Below are positions 1 through 6,506 of a DNA stretch of 9,788 nucleotides, in pieces. The notes under the pieces were generated by a model that searched no databases, was not told where the DNA came from, and saw only the letters and a program-made list of their open reading frames with translations. Source of the DNA: Clostridia bacterium (GTDB taxonomy: Bacteria; Bacillota; Clostridia; Oscillospirales; Acutalibacteraceae); contig CAAGHT010000044.1 of the NCBI GenBank assembly GCA_900769775.1, forward strand, positions 1 to 9,788, in the 5' to 3' direction. Numbering within the stretch: the stretch's first letter is position 1; the number at the start of each line of letters is the position of its first letter. Both the position numbers and the translations under genes were made by a program.

Positions 1-252
1 ATGTCTATCGAGCATCACTTAGGTCTTACCTGCGACCCAATTCTCGGTCTTGTGCAAATTCCCTGCATCGAGCGTAACGCCATTGCTGCGATGAGAGCCC
101 TTAACGCTACAAACCTTGCAGATTTTCTTGCCGATACACGAATGATAACCTTTGATATGATAGTCGACACTATGTATGAAACGGGCAAAGACTTAAAGGT
201 TATTTATCGCGAGACCTCTGAGGGCGGCCTTGCAAAAAACTTTAATCAGTAA
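1..252 (+). CDS. sdaAA: L-serine dehydratase (L-serine ammonia-lyase), iron-sulfur type, alpha subunit, C-terminal part
   Basis: This is the last 83 residues of a gene that starts left of the window; the ATG at base 1 is an internal methionine, not a start. The enzyme deaminates L-serine to pyruvate and ammonia in the cytoplasm using an oxygen-sensitive [4Fe-4S] cluster. The segment EHHLGLTCDP followed by GLVQIPCIERNA is highly typical of the alpha chain. It contains two cysteines eleven residues apart (codons 31-33 and 64-66), the spacing expected for two of the cluster-binding cysteines in this family. The ending (ETSEGGLAKN) is also typical, so the C terminus is complete. The beta subunit, if separate, must lie outside the window. 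A fused one-chain SdaA cannot be excluded from the C terminus alone, although Firmicutes usually carry split subunits. A strong hairpin terminator follows directly after the stop. Confidence 0.93.
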   Translation: MSIEHHLGLTCDPILGLVQIPCIERNAIAAMRALNATNLADFLADTRMITFDMIVDTMYETGKDLKVIYRETSEGGLAKNFNQ

Positions 253-254
253 AT

Positions 255-286
255 AAAAAGAGAAGTTCAGCCGAACTTCTCTTTTT
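255..286. terminator. Bidirectional rho-independent terminator between sdaAA and lysA
   Basis: A perfect 14-bp inverted repeat pairs 255-268 with 273-286 around a 4-base loop (agcc). The G/C-containing core is GAGAAGTTC, and the outer stem is A5 on the left and T5 on the right, so each strand reads a hairpin ending in a T run. It begins three bases after the sdaAA stop and ends three bases before the lysA stop codon on the other strand. It therefore very probably ends both converging transcription units. Confidence 0.93.
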
Positions 287-288
287 TA

Positions 289-1584
289 TTATATATCGTT
301 TCTCACTAAGTCTTCAAAGGTCTCACGACGAATTACAACCCTTGCTTCTCCACTCTTCAGCATTACTGCGGCAGGGCGGCAAATTCGGTTATAATTGCTT
401 GCCATTGAATAGTTGTAGGCACCTGTTGCGAGCACTGCGAGAGTGTCTCCTGCACAGGGTGTCTGAATCATGGTATTTTCCTGAATAATGTCGCCCGATT
501 CACAGCACTTTCCTGCTACGGTAACCTTTAAATCACGGGGTTTATCCGCCTTGTTCGCAACAACTATCTCATAGTCGGCACCGTAGAGTGCATAGCGGGG
601 GTTATCCGCCATTCCGCCGTCAACCGCAACATAGGTTCTGACATCCTTAATGGTCTTAACCGAGCCCACCTTATAGAGAGTCAGGGTTGAGGCTCCGACA
701 ATGGAGCGACCCGGCTCAACAAGAATTCTGGGCAGTGCCATTCCGTACTCGGCGCAGTATTTATGCACAGATTCACAAAGGAGCTTTATGCTGTCCTCTG
801 TTGTGACGGTGCGGTCGGTTTTAAGATATTTAATTCCGTAGCCGCCGCCGAAATTTATTTCACTGAGAGTAATTCCGTGGTCATCTCTTATCTTCTTCGC
901 AAAACGGAGCATAACCTCAGCCGCCGCAGCAAAGGGCTCGGTCTCAAAAATCTGCGAGCCAATATGACAATGAATTCCGACAAGTTCTATATTCCTAAGG
1001 TTGACCGTTTCACTAACTGCGGCATCTGCCTCTCCGTTTTCAAGAGCAAAACCGAATTTTGAGTCAATCTGTCCTGTCTGAATATAGCTGTGTGTATGAG
1101 CATCGATACCGGGCTTTATTCTGAATAAAATCTTGGCAACGATTCCCTTATCCTGAGCTATTTTGTTAAGGGTGTAAAGCTCTGAAATATTGTCCACAAC
1201 AATTCTGCCAATTCCGTTATCTATTGCAAATGCAAGCTCCTCAGCGGTTTTGTTGTTGCCATGAAAATATATATTTCCTGCATCAAAGCCGGCAGATACA
1301 GCGGTATAAAGCTCGCCTGCCGAAACAACATCGGCACCGAGACCCTCACTCTTTACAAGTCGGTACATTTCCTTGCAGGAGAACGCCTTGCTTGCATAAA
1401 GAACCTGAAAATCGCCCTTGTAATACTTTTTAAAGGCATCAACATAGCCTCTGCAATTGGCTCTGATGTCATCCTCATCAAAAACATAAAGAGGTGTACC
1501 AAAGCGCTCGGCAAGTTCTACTGTATCAACGCCACCGAGGGTAAGATGACCCTCGCCGTTTATGCCGTATCTATCTGTCAGCAT
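289..1584 (-). CDS. lysA: Diaminopimelate decarboxylase
   Basis: LysA removes CO2 from meso-diaminopimelate to give L-lysine, the last step of lysine synthesis, using pyridoxal phosphate. The 431-residue length fits the family. An N-terminal alanine-racemase-like barrel carries the PLP lysine in YASKA (about K66), HIGSQ at 207-211, GGGYG at 246-250 and EPGRS at 290-294. The C-terminal beta domain has CCESGD (360-365), which supplies substrate-binding residues across the dimer, and GAYNYSMASNYN (388-399). I place the start at the ATG at 1584 because AAGGAG lies nine bases upstream. A TTG at 1602 would add six residues but would include that ribosome site inside the gene. The start lies one base after the engB stop, so the two are probably translated together. 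It is the last gene of the lon-engB-lysA operon. YASKAF replaces the more common YALKAN but is seen in true LysA proteins. The call is firm. Confidence 0.97.
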   Translation of the reverse strand: MLTDRYGINGEGHLTLGGVDTVELAERFGTPLYVFDEDDIRANCRGYVDAFKKYYKGDFQVLYASKAFSCKEMYRLVKSEGLGADVVSAGELYTAVSAGFDAGNIYFHGNNKTAEELAFAIDNGIGRIVVDNISELYTLNKIAQDKGIVAKILFRIKPGIDAHTHSYIQTGQIDSKFGFALENGEADAAVSETVNLRNIELVGIHCHIGSQIFETEPFAAAAEVMLRFAKKIRDDHGITLSEINFGGGYGIKYLKTDRTVTTEDSIKLLCESVHKYCAEYGMALPRILVEPGRSIVGASTLTLYKVGSVKTIKDVRTYVAVDGGMADNPRYALYGADYEIVVANKADKPRDLKVTVAGKCCESGDIIQENTMIQTPCAGDTLAVLATGAYNYSMASNYNRICRPAAVMLKSGEARVVIRRETFEDLVRNDI

Positions 1585-1585
1585 T

Positions 1586-2167
1586 TTACATTTCTCCTTC
1601 AATAATTGCCTTAAGTCTTTCTACGCCCTCTCCGTTCTGAGCCGAGAAAGGAATAATTTCAACCCCGACTCCGTAATCACCAAGCTCTTTTGAAATATTC
1701 TCCATACGCTCGGCATATTCGGTACGGTTGAGCTTGTCGCTCTTTGTCATAACTATGGTATAGGGCATATCCATCTGATAAAGAAAATCGAGCATTGCAA
1801 TATCGTGGTCAGAGGGCGGATGGCGCATATCGATAAGGGCGAACACCATACGGATATCGCGGCCCGACTTAAAGTAGCCCTCCATAAGGTCAGACCAACG
1901 GTCACGCTCGGCAAAGGGCACCTTTGCATAGCCGTAACCGGGTAGGTCGACAATGCGGATACTGTCGGCTCGGTAAAAGTTTACTGTAACCGTTTTGCCG
2001 GGCTTTCCGCTGACACGGGCAAGCGATTTTCTGTTTACAAGTTTATTAATGAGAGAGGACTTTCCGACATTCGACCTGCCCGAAAAACAAAATTCGGGGA
2101 GATTTGAGCTTTCAAGCTGAGCCGCCGTGCCGAAGGCCTTCTCAAAAAAAGCATTGTTAAAATTCAT
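1586..2167 (-). CDS. engB: Ribosome biogenesis GTPase YsxC/YihA (EngB)
   Basis: This small cytoplasmic GTPase of 193 residues is needed for assembly of the large ribosomal subunit; it is essential in Bacillus subtilis (ysxC) and Escherichia coli (yihA). All G motifs are visible: G1 GRSNVGKSS at 30-38, G2 threonine in GKT near 57-59, G3 DLPG at 74-77 within the EngB signature VDLPGYGYA, G4 TKSD at 141-144, and G5 SA at 175-176. Length and the short N-terminal lead fit EngB rather than the larger Era or Der GTPases. It starts 11 bases after the lon stop. Its ribosome site AAGAGAG (2174-2180) overlaps that stop codon, which suggests coupled translation. The lon-ysxC order is a known conserved Firmicute arrangement. 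lysA follows one base after its stop. Confidence 0.97.
   Translation of the reverse strand: MNFNNAFFEKAFGTAAQLESSNLPEFCFSGRSNVGKSSLINKLVNRKSLARVSGKPGKTVTVNFYRADSIRIVDLPGYGYAKVPFAERDRWSDLMEGYFKSGRDIRMVFALIDMRHPPSDHDIAMLDFLYQMDMPYTIVMTKSDKLNRTEYAERMENISKELGDYGVGVEIIPFSAQNGEGVERLKAIIEGEM
1594..1599 (-). promoter_or_regulatory. Shine-Dalgarno site that fixes the lysA start
   Basis: AAGGAG on the minus strand lies nine bases before the ATG at 1584 and inside the last codons of engB. It supports the ATG over the in-frame TTG at 1602, which lies upstream of this site. Confidence 0.8.
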
Positions 2168-2178
2168 AGTTTACTCTC

Positions 2179-4581
2179 TTACTGACTGATTCTTCCCGAA
2201 TTTATCGACGATACCGTCATATCGGGAATTATATCGGTCTTATTTTCTTTATTTTCCTCATAGCAAAGAGCCTGCTCGATTACCGTTTTTACATCGGATA
2301 CGGTAATGAAATTAACCTTTTCAAGCACCTTTTTATCAAGCTCGGCAAGGCCGGCCGCATTTGCTTTCGGAATAAATACAGTGTTTACTCCTGCTCTGTA
2401 TGCCGCCATACTCTTTTCCTTAAGTCCGCCAATCGGCAGTGCTCTGCCCTTTACGGTAACCTCGCCCGTCATGGCAATATCGCGCTTTACTGCACGACCC
2501 GTGAGAGCCGAAACAAGAGCGGTGGTTATTGCAATACCCGCGCTCGGTCCGTCCTTGGGAACGGCACCCTCGGTTGCGTGAATGTGGATATCCTTTTTGG
2601 TATAAAAATCACTTTCGATGCCAAGACTCTCGGCATTGGCGCGGACATAGGATACCGCAACCTTCGCCGACTCCTTCATAACATCTCCGAGAGAGCCTGT
2701 GAGCTCTATCTTTCCGTCGCCGGGAAGCACCGCAACCTCAAGCTGCATTACCTCTCCGCCGACAGAGGTCCAGGCAAGTCCGTTGATAATTCCAACCTCG
2801 TTTTGGGGCAGAATTTCCTCAACCGTAAAGCGTCTTTTGCCGAGCATTTCGCCGATAAGCTCAGGCGTTACCCTGACGCTCTTTTTATCGCCCGAGGCAA
2901 TAAGCTTTGCCGATTTTCTGCAAACAGAAGCGATATTGCGCTCTAATTTTCTGACACCTGCTTCTCTTGTGTAATAATCAATTATCTCATAGAGAGCCTC
3001 ATCGGTAAATTTAAGCTGGCGCAGAGCCATTCCGTGATTTTTAATCTGTCGCTTTACAAGGTGGTCCTTTGCGATATGGAACTTTTCCTCTCTTGTGTAG
3101 CTTGTGAGAGAGATTATTTCCATTCGGTCACGAAGCGGCTCAGGGATAGTAGCCTCGGTATTTGCGGTAGTTAAAAATACTGCCGAGCTGATATCATAGG
3201 GCATATCAAGGAAATGGTCGGTAAAGGTGCTGTTCTGCTCGCCGTCAAGCACCTCTAAAAGTGCAGCGGCAGGGTCGCCCTTATAATCGTTTCCAAGCTT
3301 GTCTATCTCATCGAGAAGAATAAGCGGGTCTGAGCTTCCCGCCTCCTTAAAGGCGGAAATTATTTTACCCGGCATTGCGCCGATATAGGTTTTTCTGTGG
3401 CCGCGGATTTCTGCCTCATCGTGAATACCGCCGAGGGAAATTCTGGCATAGCTTCTTCCCATACACTCGGCAATACTGCGTGCGATTGAGGTTTTTCCGA
3501 CACCGGGAGGACCTACAAGGCAGATTATCTGTCCCTTGATATCGGGGTTAAGCTGATAAACCGAGAGCATTTCTAGAATTCTCTCCTTAACCTTTTCCAT
3601 AGCGTAAAAGTCGCGGTCGAGAATCTTCTCCGCCTTTAAAATATCGGTTTTGCCTGCGGTTTTAATATTCCAGGGAAGCTCTAAGCAGAGGTCAAGATAG
3701 TTTCTTACAACGGTTGCCTCATGAGAGCCCTGAGGCATTTTATTGAGCTTCATAACCTCTTTTGCAAGCTTCTCCTTGACCTTATCATCACAGGAGAGCT
3801 TGTCTATTTTAGAGAAATATTCCTCTGCCTCATCCTCTTCGGTATCGCCGTAAAGCTCAAAATTGATTGCCTTTATCTGTTCGCGAAGATAATACTCGCG
3901 CTGATTATCATCAATCTGACTTCTTACCTGCTCGCCGATTTTCTTATCGATGTCAACAATCTGGCTTTCCTTTTGAAGCAGCTCTATAACAAGCTTTGCT
4001 CTTTTAATGGGAGAAAGCTCTGAGAGCACCGCCTGCTTTTCGCTCAGCGGCACGGGAATATTAAAGGCAATAAAGTCGGCAAGATAGCCGATATCGTCAC
4101 GCTCTGCAACGGTCAGGGTTATATCGGGGGCAAGCTTTACACCCTTTGAGGCATAGGCATCAAACTCGCGGCGGATGCGGCGGACAAGGCTTTCAACATA
4201 AACGGGGCGATTTGTAATCTCATCATCATAAAGTCTTTCAACCCCTGCAGTCAAAAAGTCGCTTTTATCGATAACATCCGAAAAGCTTGCTCTGTAAAGA
4301 CCCTCAACCAGCACCTTAACGCCGCCGTCGGGCAGACGCAGCACCTGACTGATTCGAGCGACACAGCCAACCTTATAAAGTCCGTCAGCCGAGGGGTCCT
4401 CCTCAAGAATATTTTTCTGAGTAACAAGGAAAATTCTTCTGCCGTGCTCCATAGCAAAATTGAGGGCGCCGACCGACTTTTTTCTGCCCACCTCAAAATG
4501 AAGCGTGACAGAGGGAAAGCAGGACAGTCCCCTGAGCGGAAGCAAGGGCATATATGTTAAATTAAGCGAATTAGTAACCAT
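2179..4581 (-). CDS. lon: ATP-dependent Lon protease (LonA, endopeptidase La)
   Basis: Lon is a cytoplasmic hexameric AAA+ serine protease that unfolds and degrades damaged and regulatory proteins. Counting 800 residues from the ATG at 4581, the order is: N-terminal substrate-binding domain starting at PLLPLRG, a helical linker (about 200-300), the AAA+ module with Walker A GPPGVGKT (357-364) and Walker B LILLDEID (420-427), and the C-terminal protease domain. The protease domain carries the catalytic serine in KDGPSAG (S680) and the partner lysine in GGLKEK (K723), 43 residues apart as in E. coli Lon. The gene is full length and intact. An earlier ATG at 4593 would add four residues (MEKI) but has no ribosome site. 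GGAG at 4588-4591 lies six bases before the chosen ATG. About 25 weakly conserved residues end the protein. It is the first gene of the operon with engB and lysA. Confidence 0.97.
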   Translation of the reverse strand: MVTNSLNLTYMPLLPLRGLSCFPSVTLHFEVGRKKSVGALNFAMEHGRRIFLVTQKNILEEDPSADGLYKVGCVARISQVLRLPDGGVKVLVEGLYRASFSDVIDKSDFLTAGVERLYDDEITNRPVYVESLVRRIRREFDAYASKGVKLAPDITLTVAERDDIGYLADFIAFNIPVPLSEKQAVLSELSPIKRAKLVIELLQKESQIVDIDKKIGEQVRSQIDDNQREYYLREQIKAINFELYGDTEEDEAEEYFSKIDKLSCDDKVKEKLAKEVMKLNKMPQGSHEATVVRNYLDLCLELPWNIKTAGKTDILKAEKILDRDFYAMEKVKERILEMLSVYQLNPDIKGQIICLVGPPGVGKTSIARSIAECMGRSYARISLGGIHDEAEIRGHRKTYIGAMPGKIISAFKEAGSSDPLILLDEIDKLGNDYKGDPAAALLEVLDGEQNSTFTDHFLDMPYDISSAVFLTTANTEATIPEPLRDRMEIISLTSYTREEKFHIAKDHLVKRQIKNHGMALRQLKFTDEALYEIIDYYTREAGVRKLERNIASVCRKSAKLIASGDKKSVRVTPELIGEMLGKRRFTVEEILPQNEVGIINGLAWTSVGGEVMQLEVAVLPGDGKIELTGSLGDVMKESAKVAVSYVRANAESLGIESDFYTKKDIHIHATEGAVPKDGPSAGIAITTALVSALTGRAVKRDIAMTGEVTVKGRALPIGGLKEKSMAAYRAGVNTVFIPKANAAGLAELDKKVLEKVNFITVSDVKTVIEQALCYEENKENKTDIIPDMTVSSINSGRISQ

Positions 4582-4587
4582 TATTTT

Positions 4588-4591
4588 CTCC
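4588..4591 (-). promoter_or_regulatory. Shine-Dalgarno site that decides the lon start
   Basis: GGAG on the minus strand, six bases before the ATG at 4581, overlaps the upstream ATG at 4593. It therefore favours the second ATG as the true start. No purine-rich site precedes the first ATG. Confidence 0.7.
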
Positions 4592-4612
4592 ATAGTGTGC
4601 TAAAAATTTGAT

Positions 4613-4633
4613 AATATGTTATTGTAACATATT
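4613..4633. repeat. Perfect 9-bp-arm palindrome over the lon -10 box (possible operator)
   Basis: AATATGTTA (4613-4621) is the exact reverse complement of TAACATATT (4625-4633), with TTG in between. The site covers the predicted lon -10 box and start point, where a bound repressor would block transcription. It is very AT-rich, so chance is possible. It does not match CIRCE, the CtsR box or the SOS box as I know them. Confidence 0.5.
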
Positions 4634-4649
4634 TTTTACAATATTACAA
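4621..4649 (-). promoter_or_regulatory. Predicted sigma-A promoter of the lon-engB-lysA operon
   Basis: On the minus strand the -35 box is TTGTAA (4649 to 4644) and the -10 box is TACAAT (4626 to 4621), with a 17-base spacer. A TG one base before the -10 box makes it an extended -10. Transcription would begin near 4614, about 33 bases before the lon start codon. A second TTGTAA at 4641-4636 with TATTAT at 4616-4611 has a 19-base spacer and is a weaker alternative. Judged by eye only. Confidence 0.65.
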
Positions 4650-4683
4650 CTAAAAACGAATTGTAAATTATTCTAAAAGATTA

Positions 4684-4712
4684 TTGTAAATAAAAACATA
4701 ATTTGGTATAAT
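4684..4712 (+). promoter_or_regulatory. Predicted sigma-A promoter of the unnamed membrane protein gene
   Basis: The -35 box TTGTAA (4684-4689), a 17-base spacer and a consensus -10 box TATAAT (4707-4712) preceded by TGG (extended -10) form a near-ideal promoter. Transcription would begin near 4719, giving a short leader with ribosome site GAGGTGA at 4732-4738 before the ATG at 4743. It diverges from the lon promoter, and the two -35 boxes are 34 bases apart. Confidence 0.8.
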
Positions 4713-4742
4713 AAATATATAATCTTCTTATGAGGTGACACA

Positions 4743-6449
4743 ATGTTTAAAAAATACGGTCTTCCCGCGATAATCACAGTGGTACTCGGTGCAATTTATT
4801 ACTATCTTGCGCTGCCTGTTATCAATCTGAAGGCTTCCTCCTTTTGGGGCTTTCTCATTGCACTTGTGATTTTTTTCTTTGTTTCAAAGGTTATTATCAA
4901 CAAGGCGGGATTTCTTTCCCTCTTTTTCAAAGCCGACAAAGCTAAGCCGAGAATTGAGTTTAATGTTAAGCCCGATAAAAATGATTCTAATAAGGCTAAA
5001 AACATTAAAAAGGCAGTTATCATTGTCGGTGCTCTTCTGCTCGTTGTAATTGCGGTTCTTTTTGTCAGCTCCTCAAAGATTTTTAATGCTGATAAATATC
5101 AGAAGATGCTGAGTGTTACCGAGTCTAACTTTAACGAGGATATCGCAGAAATTCCCCTTTCGCAGATTCCCGTTGTTGACCGCGATGCTGCTGAGCGCCT
5201 CGGAAGCAGAAAAATCGGCGAGGTTGTTGACCTTGTTTCTCAGTTCAATGTTTCAACCTACTATACCCAGATAAACTATCAGAACACTCCCGTCAGAGTA
5301 TCTCCCCTTGAATATGCCGATATAATCAAGTGGTACACCAATAAAGATGAGGGTATTCCCTACTATGTAAAGATTGATATGGCAACCCAGAATACCGAGC
5401 TTGTAAAGCTCAGCGAGGGTATGAAATATGCCCCATGCGAGTATTTCGGACGCGATCTTAACCGCCATGTAAGATTTGCATATCCCACCAAGATGATTGA
5501 TTCGGTTTCCTTTGAAATTGATGAGAGCGGAGCACCCTATTGGATAGTATCCTGCTACGACTATACAATCGGAATTCTCGGCGGATATGATATCACCGGA
5601 ATTATAACGGTAAATGCAATAAACGGTGATATGGAATATTATGATGTCGGAAATATTCCTCAGTGGGTAGATCAGGTTTATGATGCTGATGTAGTGCTTA
5701 ATCAGGCAAACTACTGGGGCGCCTATAAGAACGGATATTTCAACTCAATTGTTTCTCAGAAGAATGTTGTTAAAACAACAGAGGGCTATAACTACCTTGC
5801 AATAAACGACGATATCTGGGTATTTACAGGTATTACCTCGGTTGTATCGGATGAATCTAACATCGGCTTTATTCTTGTAAACCTGCGCACCAAGGAGGCT
5901 AAAACCTACTCGATAAACGGTGCGGAAGAGTATTCTGCTATGGAATCTGCTCAGGGTAAGATTCAGGAAAAGGGCTATACCGCCACCTTCCCGATACTGC
6001 TCAATGTTGCAGACACTCCCTCTTACTTTATCAGCCTTAAGGACGATGCGGGTCTTGTAAAGTCTTACTCCTTTGTTTCGGTTGCAAATTACCAGATTGT
6101 TGGTGTCGGTGATACAGTTGCAGATGCCGAGGCAGAATACCGCAGACTGTTAAAGGAAGCCGGAAAGCTTGAGGAAAGTGAGCCCGATGAGGATAGCACA
6201 CTCGTTGCAAGCGGTGCTGTTGCGGCTGTCTCCTCTGCCGTAGTTGACGGTAACACCTGCTACTTTATAAAGCTTGAGGACAGCGACAAGATATTCATCG
6301 CAGATATCTCGCTTTGGAATGAGCTTCCCTTTATTAAAGCGGGCGACAGCATTTCGCTTTCTTACACCGAGGTTCTAAACTCCACCGAAGAAAGCGATAT
6401 CACCGTCACTAAGGTTGAATGGCTCGTTTTGAAAAACGAAAACGCATAA
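4743..6449 (+). CDS. Membrane-anchored protein of unknown function with large C-terminal external domain
   Basis: I do not recognise a named family with certainty. The 568-residue protein has three predicted membrane segments at about 5-27, 34-52 and 91-109. The basic loop between the second and third (KADKAKPR, KNIKK) should be cytoplasmic, which places residues 110-568 outside the cell. That part is rich in beta-type, aromatic stretches. The region with APYWIVS (264-270) and VNAINGDMEYYDV (290-302) vaguely resembles a PepSY-type fold, but this is only an impression. An acidic linker near 473-485 (EAGKLEESEPDEDS) leads to a small final domain (about 486-565) of beta strands that could be OB-like. 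No catalytic motif, sortase signal or lipobox is seen. The start is supported by GAGGTGA seven bases upstream and a strong promoter. It is transcribed away from lon and ends in its own terminator, so it appears to be a single-gene unit. Homologues of unknown function probably exist in other Clostridia. Confidence 0.85.
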   Translation: MFKKYGLPAIITVVLGAIYYYLALPVINLKASSFWGFLIALVIFFFVSKVIINKAGFLSLFFKADKAKPRIEFNVKPDKNDSNKAKNIKKAVIIVGALLLVVIAVLFVSSSKIFNADKYQKMLSVTESNFNEDIAEIPLSQIPVVDRDAAERLGSRKIGEVVDLVSQFNVSTYYTQINYQNTPVRVSPLEYADIIKWYTNKDEGIPYYVKIDMATQNTELVKLSEGMKYAPCEYFGRDLNRHVRFAYPTKMIDSVSFEIDESGAPYWIVSCYDYTIGILGGYDITGIITVNAINGDMEYYDVGNIPQWVDQVYDADVVLNQANYWGAYKNGYFNSIVSQKNVVKTTEGYNYLAINDDIWVFTGITSVVSDESNIGFILVNLRTKEAKTYSINGAEEYSAMESAQGKIQEKGYTATFPILLNVADTPSYFISLKDDAGLVKSYSFVSVANYQIVGVGDTVADAEAEYRRLLKEAGKLEESEPDEDSTLVASGAVAAVSSAVVDGNTCYFIKLEDSDKIFIADISLWNELPFIKAGDSISLSYTEVLNSTEESDITVTKVEWLVLKNENA

Positions 6450-6459
6450 TAAATTACTC

Positions 6460-6491
6460 AGCACTCAATCACGGTTGGGTGCTAAATTTTT
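6460..6491 (+). terminator. Rho-independent terminator after the membrane protein gene; also CIRCE-like
   Basis: AGCACTCAA (6460-6468) pairs with TTGGGTGCT (6475-6483) through nine pairs, one of them a G-U pair, around a 6-base loop. Three A and five T (6484-6491) follow. This is a reasonable terminator ten bases after the stop codon at 6449. The same bases resemble the CIRCE operator: TCAGCACTC at 6458-6466 and GGGTGCTAA at 6477-6485 each match 8 of 9 positions. The spacer here is 10 bases, whereas CIRCE has 9. Confidence 0.7.
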
Positions 6492-6506
6492 AGAAAGGAT
6501 ATTTTT

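Noticed and set aside
1585..1602. TTG start for lysA at 1602, adding six residues
   Set aside because: The added codons contain the ribosome site AAGGAG that serves the ATG at 1584, so the longer form is unlikely.
763..1605. Open frames of 69-114 codons on the plus strand opposite lysA
   Set aside because: They are antisense to a full, well-conserved lysA and have no supporting signals.
2306..2974. Open frames of 91-122 codons on the plus strand opposite lon
   Set aside because: They lie fully antisense to the conserved protease domain, overlap each other, lack ribosome sites and encode no recognisable protein; they arise from codon bias of lon.
4251..4496. 81-codon minus-strand open frame inside the start of lon
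   Set aside because: It is a shifted frame within the intact lon substrate-binding domain; lon shows no frameshift there.
4595..4603. TTAGCACAC on the minus strand just before lon, one base off a CIRCE half site
   Set aside because: No matching second half (GAGTGCTAA) is found 9 bases away on either side, so it is only a half-site resemblance.
6415..6457. Possible promoter for the transporter-hydrolase pair (TTGAAT or TTGAAA with CATAAT)
   Set aside because: The spacers are 24 and 10 bases, outside the workable range, so I do not call a promoter.
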